DNA of 64,000 nt, taken from the NCBI GenBank assembly GCA_000708835.1, contig DF237062.1, positions 118,700-182,699 on the forward strand, in the 5' to 3' direction. Below are positions 11,154 through 24,000 of this stretch, one piece after another; the stretch's first letter is position 1, and every line of letters begins with the position of its first letter. A model generated the notes under the pieces. The model saw only the letters and a list, made by a program, of their open reading frames with translations. It was not told the origin of the DNA and did not search any database. Source of the DNA: Klebsormidium nitens. Taxonomy: Eukaryota; Streptophyta; Klebsormidiophyceae; Klebsormidiales; Klebsormidiaceae. The position numbers were made by a program, and so were the translations under genes.

Positions 11154-12537
11154 CAGCAGCTGCATTCGTCCTTGCGTTCACAATGTTGTCTCATAATTGT
11201 ATCTGCAGCGATGATGGTGCATCTTATTGCCGGTGCTGCGATAGGTTTGCGAACGGTGTATGTCGCAACATCCGGAAACGTCAAGGCATGCAGAAGAAAG
11301 TAAAGTTATACCGAGAGATAGAAGAAGGCAGAGCTTCCAGCAGTGAGTGTAAGTACGCACGTTGATCAGATCCTATATGGTACACGGGTCTCGGCATTGG
11401 CTGGATAAACTTAGGTGAAAAGGCGTAATGCGAGGATGGAGGCGTTTGCCAAGGTTTCTGAAATCTGCATCAGACTCAACGCTTTTGATTACGAAGAATT
11501 ATGCAAACGTCATCACGTTATAGAACGGACATGCGGGCACCTGATCAGTCCGTGCACGCCGCGGCCGCGATAGATCACGATCTTGGATTTCAAGGGGAAT
11601 AGTCTCGAAGATTTTGTTTCCCGGGTCTCCGGGTATGCATGTCGTAGCTTTCAAACTGCGGGCCGGCGAGGACTCATGCATAGAATAGACTTCACGCATG
11701 ACAATTATTCCGACATGTCGGCCCGTATATATACCTCAGTATAACTGCTATGACGCAATTTCCGGAATTCTTTGTGCGCCCTGGACGTTTGCAGCTGCAT
11801 CCATGACTTCATCATGAAAGGCCTTCACCACGACATGCCCATGCAGCCGGATTAGCTTCCTGCGGAAAGAGCTCAATCTGCTTTTCCAAACAATGATTTT
11901 CGATATTGTTGTGCAGGGCTTGACGAAGGTCTTACGGACAGCATTCAACATCCCGTAGTGCCTGAATCATGAAGAGATGAGACATAAATCTCGTATGCAC
12001 ACCCGGCGAGTAACGTTCGTGACAACAAGTCTTGCAAAAGAAGTCCTCTATCATGGTACTATGCAGATATCCTAGCTTACATTTATTTGGTAACCTGGTT
12101 TTTAAGACTATAGCCGGAGATTTCACCCCAAACTCGGTGACTACTGCTCAATCCCACACACAACGATTCATGCTGCGATCATTCAATTTAAGGAGGCGCG
12201 GACGCACTTTGTGTTGGCCCATCCGGGCCGGCCCGGTAACTATACGTTTTTGATCTCGTTCGACTAACTACCGAGGCACAAGCTTGAGTGCGCTTGGTGC
12301 TTTTGAGGTTTGACGCACAGCACGTCGGAAAGATGCAGCCTCGACAGCTTGATCTCGCTCCGATTGAGACTTTCAATCCCTCATCTCCCACTCCATGCAG
12401 AAAGACAAGTGCATTTCTAAAAGCGCGGCCCTTCGCCGAAATCCGACACCCGTAGCCCGTTTCCAGTCCCTTGAGATCACCAGAATCCTTTCTTTCCGCG
12501 CATTTGATGCTGAGCCGCGCCGCGATTATGTCATTTC
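11154..12537. other. Convergent intergenic region
   Basis: This stretch lies between the stop codons of the plus-strand YbeY-HAD gene and the minus-strand zinc-finger gene, so it should contain both 3' UTRs and polyadenylation sites. No exon, RNA gene or repeat was recognised; the open frames here are short and without known motifs. Confidence 0.5.
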
Positions 12538-15500
12538 TCAGGGACCTCCCTCCGCACCTGGCAGAACCACCCAGTCGCTATCGATTCTCGTCGCTTCCTT
12601 ATCCTCCCGACGCATCTGTTCGGCTTCCTTGGCCGCGTCTTCGGGAAATACCCTTTCAAAGTCGTCGTTTCTAAATCCCGTCACGTCAGCTGCTCCCATC
12701 TCCGCAACGCCACGTGGCATAATCTCTTCGTGTCCCGGCCCCTCAGCGCCAAAAGTACCAGTCGGGGGTTCCTCCATATCCTCGTCGCCTTCTGCCACGG
12801 CCGCGCTCGCGCTCCCGGTCAACACCGCCGCCGCGGCCGCGTTTTCTGCCAAACCCCTCGCCACGCCCGGGTCCTCTCCCAAACCCTCTGTCGCGGCCGC
12901 GCCGATAGAGCCGCCTACTTCAGGCTGCTGATTCTGCAAAAAGCCCTCTCCGTCTTCCGTTTCCGGGTCCGTTTCCGTTTCTATTTCCGCTCTGCGAAGC
13001 GCAACTCGCAGGCTCGTTTCTCCCGTCGTTCCCGTCTTCTGCGACTCCTCGGGTTTGCCGCTTTGAGTCTTGTCCATCGGAGGCGTGGCCGCGGCGCGCA
13101 GGGCGACCGCCCGAGGTTTGAACTCATGCCTGTTCTCAAGAGAGGGAGATAACGCATAAGCTTTTACAGTATAACTGCAAGATGTTGTGACGGCTATATC
13201 GAGGCGAGGGTGCAAATAGGAGTCCGGCGAGTAAAATACCCCGACTCCATACGACTCTGCCATCGTGACGAGGCGACTCCGTATAACCAGCTGTTGCAAC
13301 ATGAGGTTTGTTTAAATGATTGCTTGAGCATAGGAACCTGGCCGCTGTTAATATTGAAAGTGCGACCAATATCCGGTCTCCCAAAAAGCGAGGGGATGCA
13401 GGCAGCTGATCAGCACTCACAAAACAACGTTTCCGAGAAAAAATCCGACAGTACACAGCAAAAACTGCAAGTCGATCATGCATCAAACGCGTTCGCTTGA
13501 AAGACGCAAATTGGGCCGTTTGGGGTTTTGATATCCAGATTCCGAACAAGGTATCGCGCGCTGCCGGGAAGCGGTGCGGACAACGTCTGGCTGAGCCGAT
13601 CGTAGGCAGACGTTGTACCGGGTCACAGCTCGTACCTCTGCGGCGCGCTTGGCCGCGCGAGGGGGCGACCGGTGGAGCACCCCGCCTGGTGCTCGAACCG
13701 TTCTTGCACCGACGGAAAAGCAGAGCCGCACTTTTCGCACCCTGGCTTCCCGGGCCAGCAAACCGACTCCCCGTGCTGCCTCGCCTCACCCAGCGTGTCG
13801 AACTCCTTGAAGCACCGGTCGCAGCTGCGGGGAAGCCGAGTTTACCGGTCATTCTTGGATCTCAAGCTGGCAATTCACGATGGTTGGCGTCACGATATAA
13901 AGTTTCTGGAGTTTCGATGTCAGCAAACAGAGCGCCGCTCAACCCCAAATTGAAACTGGGTTTTGGACCAGCTTAGATGCTTCGGAGGGGCAGGTTTTGT
14001 TACCACTCTCTCTGACCATTAATCTATATTACCTGTGAAGTCGACCGGCGAATGCCATATGTGCTGTACAGGATAAACGCCTTCTTCCATGCGCCGCTCA
14101 AATTCAAGATAGTTCTACAAAAGTCGATCCTGCTCTCACCGGTAGTGGCCTCGGGGCGGCCCGCACGCGCCCGCCATCCCGTTCAGGACCGCGCACTGCG
14201 CCTGGTGAGCGTCGCGCACCGCGGCCGCGGCGAAGCGCTCGCCGCACTTCCAGCAGACGAACGCCACGGCGCACGCGCGCAGGTGCGCGAGCAGCGGCGT
14301 GAGCGCGCAGAGGTCAAGGTCGCAGTTGGGGCACTGCGTGAGGCGTCGCGCGCGCGCGCCCGGGGGACTGTCCCGGGCGCCCGCGCTCTCCAGGCAGGTG
14401 TCCCGCATGTGGGCGATGAGTTCCGTTCCGGTGGAGAAGTCCAGGGAACAAACCGGGCACCGGAAGCCGGTTGAGCAGCCTCCGAGGGGGTTGGCCTGGA
14501 GAACGGGGCGAGGCCAGGGAGCGAGCGGCGGACCGAGAACGAAGTGGGAGCCGTCTTTTTCTTCCGCTTCATTTGCAGGGGTGTTTGATTCGCTGTTGCC
14601 TGCGGTGGCCTTTGGCTTGCTGCTGCCTGCACTTGCGTTTGCTTTGCTGCTGCTCGGCCCAGCGGCCACACCGGTGCTGCCACTTGGCGGCAGCCCACAG
14701 GCCCCCGCGTGCGTCTCCAGGTCAGCCAGCCGCGAGAACTTCTTCTCGCAGATTGGGCACTCCCTTCCGTCCTCGAAGCCCCACGCGGCCGCTTCGGCGG
14801 CCGGATCCCCGCAGATTGCCACGTGGACGCCCGCCTGGCCCTCGTCGGTGAAGGTCGCCGAGCAGAGCGGGCAGGTGTAAATCGGCTCCGCTGCGCGCGC
14901 GGGCTCGTTGTCCAGGCCGCACCCGTCCACGTGGCGCTCGAGCGCGCGCGCGCTCTCGAAGCGCGCTTCGCACATCGGGCAGCCGAATTCTGTCGGCTCC
15001 GCGGCCGCCTCGGGCTCCTCCGCGGCCGCGTCCTCGTCCATGGATTCCGTTTCCGCCGCATCGGGGTCGTTGACCGGAACGGCGACCAGCACGACCGACG
15101 ACGCGTCCACGACGCGCGCGCGCGTGTGCAAGGGCGTCGCCGCCTTGTCGCCCACCTTCTTTTTCCTTTTCTCCAGCCGGCGCTTCTTCTCCTGGGGGGT
15201 GTACTCCTCCGCCGGATCTTCCCCCTCCTCGCAATCATCCTCGGGCACGTGGCCTTCCACGCGGATCTTAAACCGGAACGTCTGCACGCGCTCGCAGTCC
15301 CCCGCGCAGCTGAACGTTTGGCAGTGGGGGGTATCGGAGAAGGCGCAGTTGAGCGGTTCGGGCCGCCCCGTTGCGTACAGATTGATCCAGTCGAGTCTGT
15401 ACCGGAGAATGGGCGTGACGAGGTCGTTACCCCCCCGCGCGAGAGCTTCTTGCATGACGTTGGCAATCCCGCTCGAGCGAATGACCCACGCGAGAGAAGT

Positions 15501-18500
15501 GGGCGTTGGAGGCGGCACGTGCCAGTAAGGTTGCTCGGGCTCGGGCAGGGTCGAATATTCCTCGGTCACGTCAGCCAGCCTGATTGAGAGATGAGGGAAG
15601 AAAAGATCTAAACAAATTTGAAATCACAACCTAAGTTGCGGATTGTTCCATCCAAGAATTCTAAGTTTGTCAACGACCTCTTTAACATCGAAAAGAACGG
15701 AGGCTTTTGATGCAATGCTCGGTGTGTGATTTTGGTTGCAGACGAAGCTAGGAAGCCTGAAAGTCGAGAAGAAACCTAGGGCCTGGCAGCACAAGTCAGG
15801 CCCCCATTAACGGATATATCTGCCGCTGATGCTCAATCCTTAAGGTGCAGACCAGGTGACAAATCGAAACCACAAGGGATTTCAAAAGCCAACACATGAC
15901 AGGATGAAAACCCTTCAAAATGCAAGGATGAATATTTGAGAACTGGGTTGCTACCCGAACGAAATTGCACTTGCAGAGCTCTGAGGCACAGACAAAAGGA
16001 ACGAATAAAAGAAAACTTAAGCTTTCAAAGTGCTAGAGTGCCAGAGCCCTGGAAAGTCGATGAAAAACAAGGAACGAAGTTAGTGACGTCACCATTGAAT
16101 CAGCCGCGAAAGCATTCTCATCAACACGTGATTAGGAAAGCCGACATCTACTCACTTTGCGAACGCAATGAGAATGTTTGTGAGCGACGATGGGTCCAGT
16201 TCATCCTGCGTGGCCTGCAGTGGAAAGTCGAGCCGCGGCCGCGGCTGGAGCCTTCTTGCGTACTCGACCAGGTATGGCAGGAGGCCTTGCTCGACCAGCG
16301 GCTGTATCAAAAACACGACACGACCCAGTTGGACGCCGTCCCTGATGCGGTCGTGCGCGAACGAAGAAGAAGCTATTTGAGGCTCGTTTCTCAGCGCCAG
16401 AGACTGACTAAAGAGGGGTAAAATGGATCTGGATCGACGACTTCTGAGCGAGAAGAGCACCACAAAAAAGGCTAGACGAAAAGCCATCTCTGAGCTCTAT
16501 AATTCACAATCTCATCCAGCAGAGTAAGAAGTTACGAGGAAGCTTTGAAGTTGCGGAAGACGTTGCACCAAAGTCAGGACTTCCAGTTGGAAAAGCTGAA
16601 CCGAGCAGAAACGTACGCGCGCACCTTGACGAGGTTCTTGTCCGCCAGGATGCACGCGCACAGCACGCCGGCGGCGAACGCGTCGCTCTGCTTCGCGCGC
16701 TCGATGAGCGCGCGCAGGTCCGCGAACAGCTGCTCCATGGGCGCGTGCGCGCGCTGTTCGGTGCTGAGGCCGCCTTGGAGCGGCGCAATGAGCCGCAGTA
16801 TGAGCAGGCAAATGATGTGGACGAGCCGGCCTGCACCGGGGAACGTAACGGTCGAGTGGTCAGAGGGACGAGCGTTAAGCAAGAGGACGTAGTGGGGAAT
16901 ATGGCGCTGATGCGGCCGTCGAGGGGCGCGCAGAGACACCAGACGGGTGGAATGGGAAGAGCTAGATTCGGCGAAGGAGGGGTAAGGCGACTAGCGTTTC
17001 GCGATGCAGAAGTGGTTTGAGGGGTCTCAGGGGAGAACAATTTACCATGGAAAGGGCTGGCCGCTGAAGTGACAGGCCAGTCAGCAGATTCATCTGGGAA
17101 ACTTTCATGGCGTTTGTCAACTGATAGCATCAAGCTGCAAGCAAGAAAACAACGAAACTCTCGCCTTGCCGTCTCTTTGGGGGCCGCACATTAGAGGACG
17201 GCAGGCCGGTAGGGGAAAGGTCGACGAACGAACAAAGAATCTGAAGTGCAAGCGTTTTGAAACTGAATCAACTGACTGATTGTCCATTTGAGAACCCTTC
17301 AGGAGCCGGTTTCGGGTCGTTTGACTCGAGCAGACGAGCAGCAGCACTCTCATAAGCTTGCAAAGATGCGCGTTGCACAGTAAGATGCGCAAAGCTGGCA
17401 CACGCCCGCGCGCGCGCTCACCCGCGTACTCCGGAGGCGCGCGCTGGGTCAGCTTGCGGACCAGCTCAAAACCGTCGGCGTCCAGAAACTCGCCCACCGC
17501 ATTTCCCCAGCCGCACCCCCCCTTGACCACGAGAACTTGTTCCAATCGCGAAAGGAGCAGGTAGTAAAAGTCGAAGCCCCCCAGGTTTGTTCTGGTCAGG
17601 AGGAGGCCGCACTGGACGAGCCGGCTGATTTTGGCCTTCATTTTGGCGAGCGTGTCTTGCTGTGTCGCGGGATCGTGGATGCGGATGTAGTCCGGCGGAA
17701 GTTCGGCGAAGGAGATGATTACGGGGGAGAGGGGGACGCAGACCTCCTTGCCTGTCATAGTACGAGATGGGGTTGTCGGGAGAAGCTAAACGAGAAAGCA
17801 ACGAAAGAACGGAACTTAAGGTTCAAATGAGTCGCTCACGAATTGGCGCAGACATTCGTGGGTGTGGTCCTGCGTCGACAGGGGATACGGACCTCCTTGC
17901 CTGTGACACGAACAGATGGCGGGGTCGCGAGAAGTTGGACAAAAACAGACGGAGGGACGGAGTTTCGAAGGTCTAGAGTGAGTGGCTGTCCGGTTTGGCT
18001 GCTTGAACAGCTTAGTTAGCTGAAGAAGATTCATAGAAGTTTAGCTTCGGTCCTTCCTGCAAAAGACGCAGGAAAGACTGAGTTCAGATGCACATCAAGA
18101 GACGAACAAAGACATGAGCGGGGAGGAAGTTTGTCAGAGACGGAAATTAGTATATCAAGATCTTGCGGGCTTATCGAAGCCCTGGTGAAGCGAGAGAGAG
18201 CAAACCAACATGCCGGAACCCCGAAGTCGCTTGACCGGGCCGGGTGCTGATGTAAATATGAGCAGTACAAATGAAAACGCGCCTACCTTGACGTTGCAAT
18301 TGTTAAAAGCATTTGCTGTCGGACAAAGCGAGCCCAGGACCGCTTTCAGCCTGGAGACTTGGGTCACCTGATCTTCGAACCACCGACTTCAGCAGCGGCC
18401 TAAGTTACCGTCTCAAACGTCTCGCAATGTTGAGAAGATGGAGTTTAGCTTTCTCTTTGAAGAATCAGATCCCAAGTTCACCTTTGGGTGCGGCCGCAGC

Positions 18501-18815
18501 CAGGTGCGCCCCCGGCAGGATGTTCGCCATCGCTAGTTGCATCTCGCGGTGCAGCTGCTCGCGCGTGCTGACGTCATCGCACATGGCCGACCCCTGCGCG
18601 AGCACCGTCAGCACCTCGAGGTCATTGGCGGCCGCCTCGTCGCGGTCGCTTCGCACGCGCGCCTTGGCCTCTTTGACCTTGGCTTCCGAGTTGTCGTCCA
18701 TTTTCCGCCCAACCTCCTCCATCTTCTTTACAAAACCTTCTGCCATTCCGTTGGAGAATCTCATCATTGAGAGGGTTCTTTGCGAATGCCGGGGGATTTT
18801 GAAGCGCTTGTCGTA
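12538..18815 (-). CDS. Large protein with eight C2HC zinc fingers
   Basis: Seven exons were chained with matching phases: 18815-18482, 17751-17422, 16830-16625, 16403-16156, 15579-14140, 13824-13636, 13129-12538. This gives about 1,110 residues; the first exon(s) upstream of 18815 were not found. The N-terminal ~450 residues are helical and Leu-rich (for example IQPLVEQGLLPYLVEYARRL), resembling an alpha-solenoid. An acidic/basic linker follows, then eight fingers of the form C-x2-C-x(about 12)-H-x(3-4)-C, for example CPMCEARFESARALERHVDG followed by C. Six are in the 1,440 bp exon; two are in the next exon (CDRCF..., CEKCG...). The C-terminal ~195 residues are disordered, Glu/Ala-rich. The final ligand is Cys rather than His throughout. 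No family was recognised; nucleic-acid or protein binding is inferred only from the fingers. Confidence 0.8.
17751..17962 (-). repeat. Decayed copy of exon starting at 17751
   Basis: On the minus strand the true exon begins after ...CTATGACAG with GCAAGGAGGTCTGCGTCCCC. A copy 149 bp upstream (exon-equivalent start 17900) reads ...GTGTCACAG then GCAAGGAGGTCCGTATCCCC, keeping the acceptor AG. The flanking pyrimidine-rich intron sequence is also duplicated. The copied reading frame soon stops. Confidence 0.8.
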
Positions 18816-18877
18816 CTGCAAGGAAAACGATGTTGCAAATGAGTCAGAGGGTAAAGGGGGGAAGACGTCTTCCTTCC

Positions 18878-18934
18878 CTAGGGTGTAAAAATGGATCTTT
18901 CTTGATATGACAGATATACATTTTTACACCCTAG
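18878..18934. repeat. Perfect 16-bp inverted repeat
   Basis: CTAGGGTGTAAAAATG at 18878-18893 and its exact reverse complement at 18919-18934 enclose a 25-base spacer. It lies about 60 bases upstream (minus strand) of an acceptor of the zinc-finger gene. It could be a small foldback element or an RNA hairpin in the intron. Confidence 0.9.
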
Positions 18935-21084
18935 CAGGCCGCGTCAAAGGGTTTTACATGTCTGAGCTTCTTCAATCCAGGACTGCTTGCATGGCTTTCT
19001 GCATATGGCAGCAATGGTTGTAAATGCCTTTGCTTATGGGCAGTATTAGTGCTCTCAGATCACTCAAGAAAGCTAGGATCTTGAGAACTGAGCATTGAGT
19101 GTTTATTCAACATGGCCGGGTACCATAACAGCTTGAAAAGAGGGCTAGAAAAGTACTCAGCATGCATAGTTCCAAACCCAATTCCTGATGTCTCACCACG
19201 GGTGGCAATCTGTAAAGAGAGGCAACTTTGGCGTATGTTCTGGTTGACCTAAATCAATAGCGAATTCAACCCGAAGATCCCTGAGATACGACATATTCAC
19301 CGGTTATGTGAATCGCTTTTCAATAAAAGGAGCAGGGTTTGGTAGTGAAGAAGCAGGCTCCAGCAGCAGTGGTGGATTTGTCAACACTGCTGATTGCTTC
19401 TATGGTTATGAGAACAAAGCTTAACTGAAACTTAGATGATCCTCATTATTTGGAACGATGTGCAAGAACATATATCGAACCAGGTCTTGGACTAAATACC
19501 TACATAAGCAGGCAAATGAGTTCGACTGCAAAAGAGGAACCAGGAAGGAGACAAGACAATCTAAGCTGGAAGAGGGAGTGCTTAACTCCAGTCTAATCCC
19601 TCAAAGTAACAGATGCTACTGTGGTGCTGCTTTCAATCCTCCTGGCCAAATACAAAAGCAGCTGCTATTTTTCACCAGAGAGATGTGGAACAAAGCTCTC
19701 TGCTTATACAGACTTTTCTTGAACAAAGCCTACAGGGGTCCTTGTCAGAAGATAGTGGGGAGGACTCCGTCAATGTATCAAAATGTGTTCAGAAAGGCCG
19801 CCAGTGAGTGTACTGCCATGGTGCCAAGGTGTCCAGTAGCCCATATAAACTGCTTTTGATCACATAGTTTGACGGAATAATATATGATCCTGCTAGTGCC
19901 CCTTTAGTACAGCGTGGTCAAGGAACACACTTGGCTTGAAGTCGCAGCATATTGGCAAGACCCTTTGACAGCCGCTTACCTTCACACTTCACGCAAACAT
20001 GGCCAACCCCAGAAGCACCAGGGTACTGTTAGAGTCTGTCTGTATCTCCTCGCTGATTGGGACCGGCAGCGCCAACCTGATCATCTGTGAGCCCGATGTT
20101 CATTCTGCAACAACCCGCTCAATTCACGCGCCATCATTTTTCAGGAGCGACTCACTGGTGACATAACCAGCGGTCGATGTCTGCAACATTGAGCAGCCGC
20201 CATCCTTCTGTTTGTGCTTTCTATTGTTCTCAGTGTCCAGTCTGAGTACTAATAGTAATGGGGGACTTCTCATATGAATGCTGTCTCGCAACCAGGCGCG
20301 GCGTCGCCGCGGCCGCGCGCCAAACGCAGACGGTGTCAGGGTTTCCGGGGACACGTGGTTACGTACCCGCCGGTCGTCGATCGCGTTCCACGACGCCTCG
20401 CCTACCGTCGATTAATCTGGCTCACTGGTTCCTGCGGTTGCTCAATCATTGCACAATGCGCATGCGCTAGTCCGACTGCGTTTGCGACCCGACTGGGTGT
20501 GCGTGGCGGCCGCATGCATGGAGCATTGAAGGTTCCCTTGTGCATCAAACTTTTATCTCAGGTCTGAAAGAAAAGCGCAAGGCTGTTGTGCCTTTCCTAA
20601 TAAACATGGTGGTGAAAGGACGTCGTTCCCTGAAGCTCTGATGCAGGCGTTGTTGTTGATATTGTAATCGGTAGGCAGAGTAGAAGAACAGAAGGTTGAG
20701 GAGTCAGCCACCAATCTGATATTACATACCAGTGGTAGCTGCAGGGATAGGCCAGGTGCTATCTTTCTCAGGCACCTCAGTCAGGAGTGCACAGAAGTGA
20801 GAGGTGGCAGCGCACGTGTCCCCAGCTGGACTGTAGAGGGGATGTGCCTCTGAGGCAGTGCAGGGTTTTTACATCTGGTATAATGTGCTGTGGCAATCCA
20901 GCTCTTGCAGAATACAGATACTAGATTAGCCCTGGCACTTTACCTATGAGCACGCTTGTTGAATATTGTAAATCAGCTCACATTGGTCCCCGCCATACCA
21001 TGCGGATTGGTTTATAACCATTTAGCTTGAGAAGCTGCTTGTATAGGCTCAAACCCTAAGTAGAGTGCCTACTGCTGTGTAGAT
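18935..21084. other. Divergent intergenic / 5' regions
   Basis: This region should hold the missing 5' exon(s) of the minus-strand zinc-finger gene and the promoter of the plus-strand coiled-coil gene. A GC-rich island at 20275-20520 with GCGCATGCG-type words may be a promoter. A short plus-strand frame starts at ATG 19999 (MANPRSTRVLLESVCISSLI...) and reaches a possible donor (TGTGAGCC), but it could not be joined to the next exon. A 133-residue plus-strand frame at 19458-19859 has no recognisable content. Confidence 0.4.
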
Positions 21085-24000
21085 ATGGATGTCCTTCTGC
21101 TAACGCACGCCTTCTCCTGTTCAAGCACAGAGCTAGAGGCTGATCTGCGGATGACTGAAAATCAGGAACCGCAACCAACCGCAAGCACGTCAGAAAAAGA
21201 AACGCCGTCAGGATTCATAGGCATTGCTGGAATCAGTGAAAGGAAGCTGGGCATCTTGAGGCAGGACCTTGAGTTTTACATTTTACAACCGCTTGATCCG
21301 ATGGATAGAAGATGGATGGAAAAACACGAGGGGACGGCAGGCGATGACGAACCACACCGGCGCATTGCAGTTGCGGTGAAGAACTCAGGTAAGAGTTCGA
21401 CCAGGTTACCAGCTCAGTTGTGCTCTGGAATCCACTTCTAGTGGAATTGTCGAGGCTTGATTTTGCACGCATTGCGTGGTAAACTCGCTTTTAAGCGATT
21501 CATTGGTGGTTAACACCTTTAATCAAAAAATTCATTGTCTTTAAACCTTCTGCAGGGGGTTTAAAAGGCCCTTTTTTTGTAACTAGACCTTGCATTTTGC
21601 AGATTCCTGCTTGCCAGTCTTTCTGGGAATAACATCTTTGCCACCAAAGCCTGTCCTATACAGAGTACAACCGATCGAGCTTTACCGATGTCGATTTATC
21701 TCTGAGGCTGCTCCCTCCTCGGCTGCTTTTTCCTCTCTGCTTCATGATACACTGCCCATTTCATCAGATAGAAAACTCCAGTCTCATCACAGACGCACCT
21801 TATGCTGGGAATACTGTGAACCCAGCCTCAGCTCCACGGTCCTGAAAAGCCAAATACGCCACACAGTATACATCCAGGCAGTTCTGTCAGATTGAGCTCA
21901 GGGAGTTCTTTGCGTGCAGACCTGACTTTACAGAGCATTGAGCGGCTGCTGATCGAGCGGGCCACCCTTGAAGCTGAGCTGGCCGCCTGCAAGCAGCAGC
22001 TGCAGGAGAGACGGAGTGGGGAGGAGCCAAACGGGCGAAGGAGCGTGGGAGAGGTGTGGACGCGTAAAGCGCTTTCTTTCTTTCTTCCTTTTAGGGTCTT
22101 TCAGCCGCGGCTGGTTTATGAGAATTCTGGTTTTTGTCGTTCACGTTTTTGGAGCAAATGGCTGGTGCAGTGAATGTAGGGAGTTACGCAGTGTCGATAG
22201 ACGCAAGCACGTGTTTCAGAAGGCGTTGGTTCGTGACGCTTGATGGCAAAGCAGGGACATGAGGTGAAATGTTCTTGGCTATTTCAACGCGGGGTTTTCA
22301 GATGGCAATATACCTTGCCAACCTGGTGCTGAGAAGTCGTGGCATGAGACGGCACGCTTCTGTCATTCACTGCCCTGCCCCCATCACTTAGCATAGCTAT
22401 GCATTCCGTAGGTCAATTGAACAAGTGGAATTTCCTGAACATTCTGGGCCTCGGTTCATAGGAGCCCAAGAGTGGAGGCCGGTATGGCTGTTTGCATTGA
22501 CCTCTACCCTCTCTCTTTAGTCACAACCTTTGAGTGAACCAGTCTGTCGATAGTGTGATCCAATATACAGTTCTTACAAGCCTACGCCTTTCAAGAGAGG
22601 CCCCCTTGGCAGGAAGGTGTACATGAGACTAGGTAGCGGCAGCCCTGTTACGTCCTCCTAGAGCACCTTATCCAGATTTTACCTCCAATTGTTCTGCCTA
22701 GTTCCCTGGGGCTCAGTCTCGAGACTTTTCATCCCGACAGCAAACGTTCTCTGGTGCAGACAACAGCGCAACACTGGAAGAGGCGGGCAGAGGATCTGCA
22801 GCTGGAAGTGCACGCGCTGAGGTGCGAAACTCGAGTCAAAGGACCCTGCAAACGTCTACACTGTATGTGTTGTATGTGTTGTTGTGCGTTTGTCCTTGAA
22901 AGAGGTCCGAAAGAGGAGTCCAAGGACCCTGCAAACGTATACCTACACTGTATCGGTTGTACGTGTTATGTATGTTGTGTGCATGCCCTTGTTGAGTGCT
23001 TAAAAGCTCTTTCATTGGTGTGCGCGCTTTGGTCGAGGCTACCTGTAAAACGAGCCTGGAAATGCCTTTGGCGCAGCGGACATTGGGACTCTGGTTGGCA
23101 GCGTCTTTGGACATCATCGAAAATCAGAGCTCTCTAGTCCTAGTTTAATTCCTAAAGCGTCTCCGGCCAAGCGGCTCGCCACCTCCAGCATTGGTCTCAC
23201 CACTTTTCTATTCTGTCTTCCTTTATAGATCGCACGCTGCGGCGGCGGAGTCTTTGCGGGTCAGGAGTGAAGCGGCCGTTGAGAAATTGGCCCGCGACTA
23301 TGCACAGGTGAGGATCCAGCTTGACCTTACATGCTATTGGTTCTTTGTGATCAAATGAAGCAGAGTGGTAATTAAATGGAGCCATCGATCGGCTTTTGAA
23401 TGCGTAAACAGTCAATCAACGTCGGTTGACGCAGTGGTGCAAGGGACAACCGTCCGGCATTATCACTGATCGAGGCAGCAGCAATGACGAGCTCGTTTCA
23501 TTATGCATCCTTTTGGCCAACGCTTTGCCCTAAGGTTTTTCAGCATCAACTAATGCCGCTGGCGGGCTGACCGACCGGAGTGACCGTCAAAAAAACAGCA
23601 AAAGAGGCAAAACAGTCTACTTTTATCTCAATGCGACGATTCTGTTGAAGTGCTAGCCCGCCTTATCGTCCGGTTCTACAAGCAAGCTGCGTTGTGTACC
23701 GCCTATAAAGCCGTGCCGAATTTCTAGACTACGATTGCGGCTATTATGTCCATTATGCCATCATGCCTTTGTTTCTCGAATGCTCGTGTTCCCATACAAA
23801 AGAGAGCGGCTTTCCTTGGTGTTTCCACTTTCTGCGGGCTGCATTAGGGTTTTCACAGCGGTTGAATTCCCATGCAGGATTTCCGCCGGAACCCCGGTGG
23901 GGAGGACGATGCGGCAGCCCGGAAAGAGCAGCTACCGCCGCTCGAGAGGCGGCCGTCAGGCAAGCTCTATGTCTCACATTCTACAAGTCGTGATCGTTTC

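Noticed and set aside
14709-15587. Long plus-strand frame (292 codons) opposite the zinc-finger exon
   Set aside because: It is the antisense shadow of a GC-rich exon whose minus-strand frame has regularly spaced C2HC fingers and correct splice phases; the plus frame is Arg/Leu-biased with no motif.
19458-19859. 133-codon plus-strand frame
   Set aside because: AT-rich, no domain, no splice context, and composition like surrounding non-coding DNA.
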